Shown one piece after another: positions 62,311 through 64,000 of a stretch of DNA of 64,000 bases. How positions within the stretch are numbered: position 1 is the stretch's first letter; every line of letters begins with the position of its first letter. The notes under the pieces are model-generated. The model was not told the DNA's origin, searched no databases, and saw only the letters and a program-made list of their open reading frames with translations. The translations under genes were made by a program, and so were the position numbers. Source of the DNA: Alphaproteobacteria bacterium (GTDB taxonomy: Bacteria > Pseudomonadota > Alphaproteobacteria > UBA8366); assembly GCA_028281325.1 (NCBI GenBank), contig JANQKC010000032.1, positions 38,187 to 102,186 on the forward strand, in the 5' to 3' direction.

Positions 62311-64000
<1,690 letters not shown>

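Overview
The window is high-GC chromosomal DNA that I read as an alphaproteobacterium of the Rhodospirillales type. The reasons are the conserved blocks ychF-pth-rplY-prs, pgeF-midA-lgt and uvrC-pgsA-moeA-moaD-moaE, a PetP/PetR-like MarR/OmpR pair, an ICE-type palindrome in front of dps, a class-typical DnaG without most zinc ligands, and a sortase/target pair of the kind known from marine Proteobacteria. No rRNA, tRNA, CRISPR array, integrase or transposase was recognised.

Layout. 1-7.3 kb (minus): translation and housekeeping genes (ychF, cut by the window edge, pth, rplY), prs, pgeF, midA, lgt, hldD. 7.4-10.4 kb (plus): ubiK, ybjN-like, proC, a TetR-like regulator, csaA. 10.4-13.0 kb (minus): EnvZ/OmpR-type two-component system and a PetP-like MarR, divergent from ilvE. 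14.1-21.4 kb (minus): a DMT exporter, an iron-alcohol dehydrogenase coupled to moaE, moaD, moeA, mobB, then pgsA and uvrC. 21.4-26.4 kb: an AT-rich gap, two metabolic enzymes, dispersed repeats, uvrB. 26.5-37.2 kb: an accessory, mostly redox/catabolic region (cytochrome b561, LLM flavoenzyme, NAD(P) oxidoreductase, Old Yellow Enzyme, MarR with its operators, two DUF2269-like membrane proteins, a cysteine-free Asp/Glu-racemase-fold protein, SDR, CMD protein, thioredoxin fusion). 37.3-42.9 kb: DMT transporters, sortase plus VIT/vWA target, phytanoyl-CoA dioxygenase-like protein. 43-50.9 kb (plus): aminotransferase, ketopantoate reductase-like protein, EF-G-like GTPase, two tandem hydratases, dps, msrP. 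50.9-54.5 kb: candidate minus-strand sRNA, LysR, 2OG oxygenase, ELM1-family protein, Lrp/AsnC. 54.5-64 kb: greA, carB, carA, yqeY-like, dnaG, rpoD (cut by the window edge).

The main discovery is at 35926-37161. What looks like two genes, or a gene broken by a stop, is best read as one selenoprotein of the glycine/sarcosine/betaine reductase B-like family. The in-frame TGA at 36699-36697 sits in a Sec-Pro-Lys-Cys motif and is followed at the right distance by a hairpin with a GUU loop, as in bacterial SECIS elements. A thioredoxin-fold fusion protein follows it on the same strand, suggesting a small selenium/thiol redox module.

Other points of interest are a candidate sRNA with anti-Shine-Dalgarno CCUCCC and a strong terminator, two promoters that would give leaderless mRNAs (a MarR gene and uvrB), a translation GTPase lacking the catalytic histidine, and a base-composition break in the C-terminal part of dnaG.
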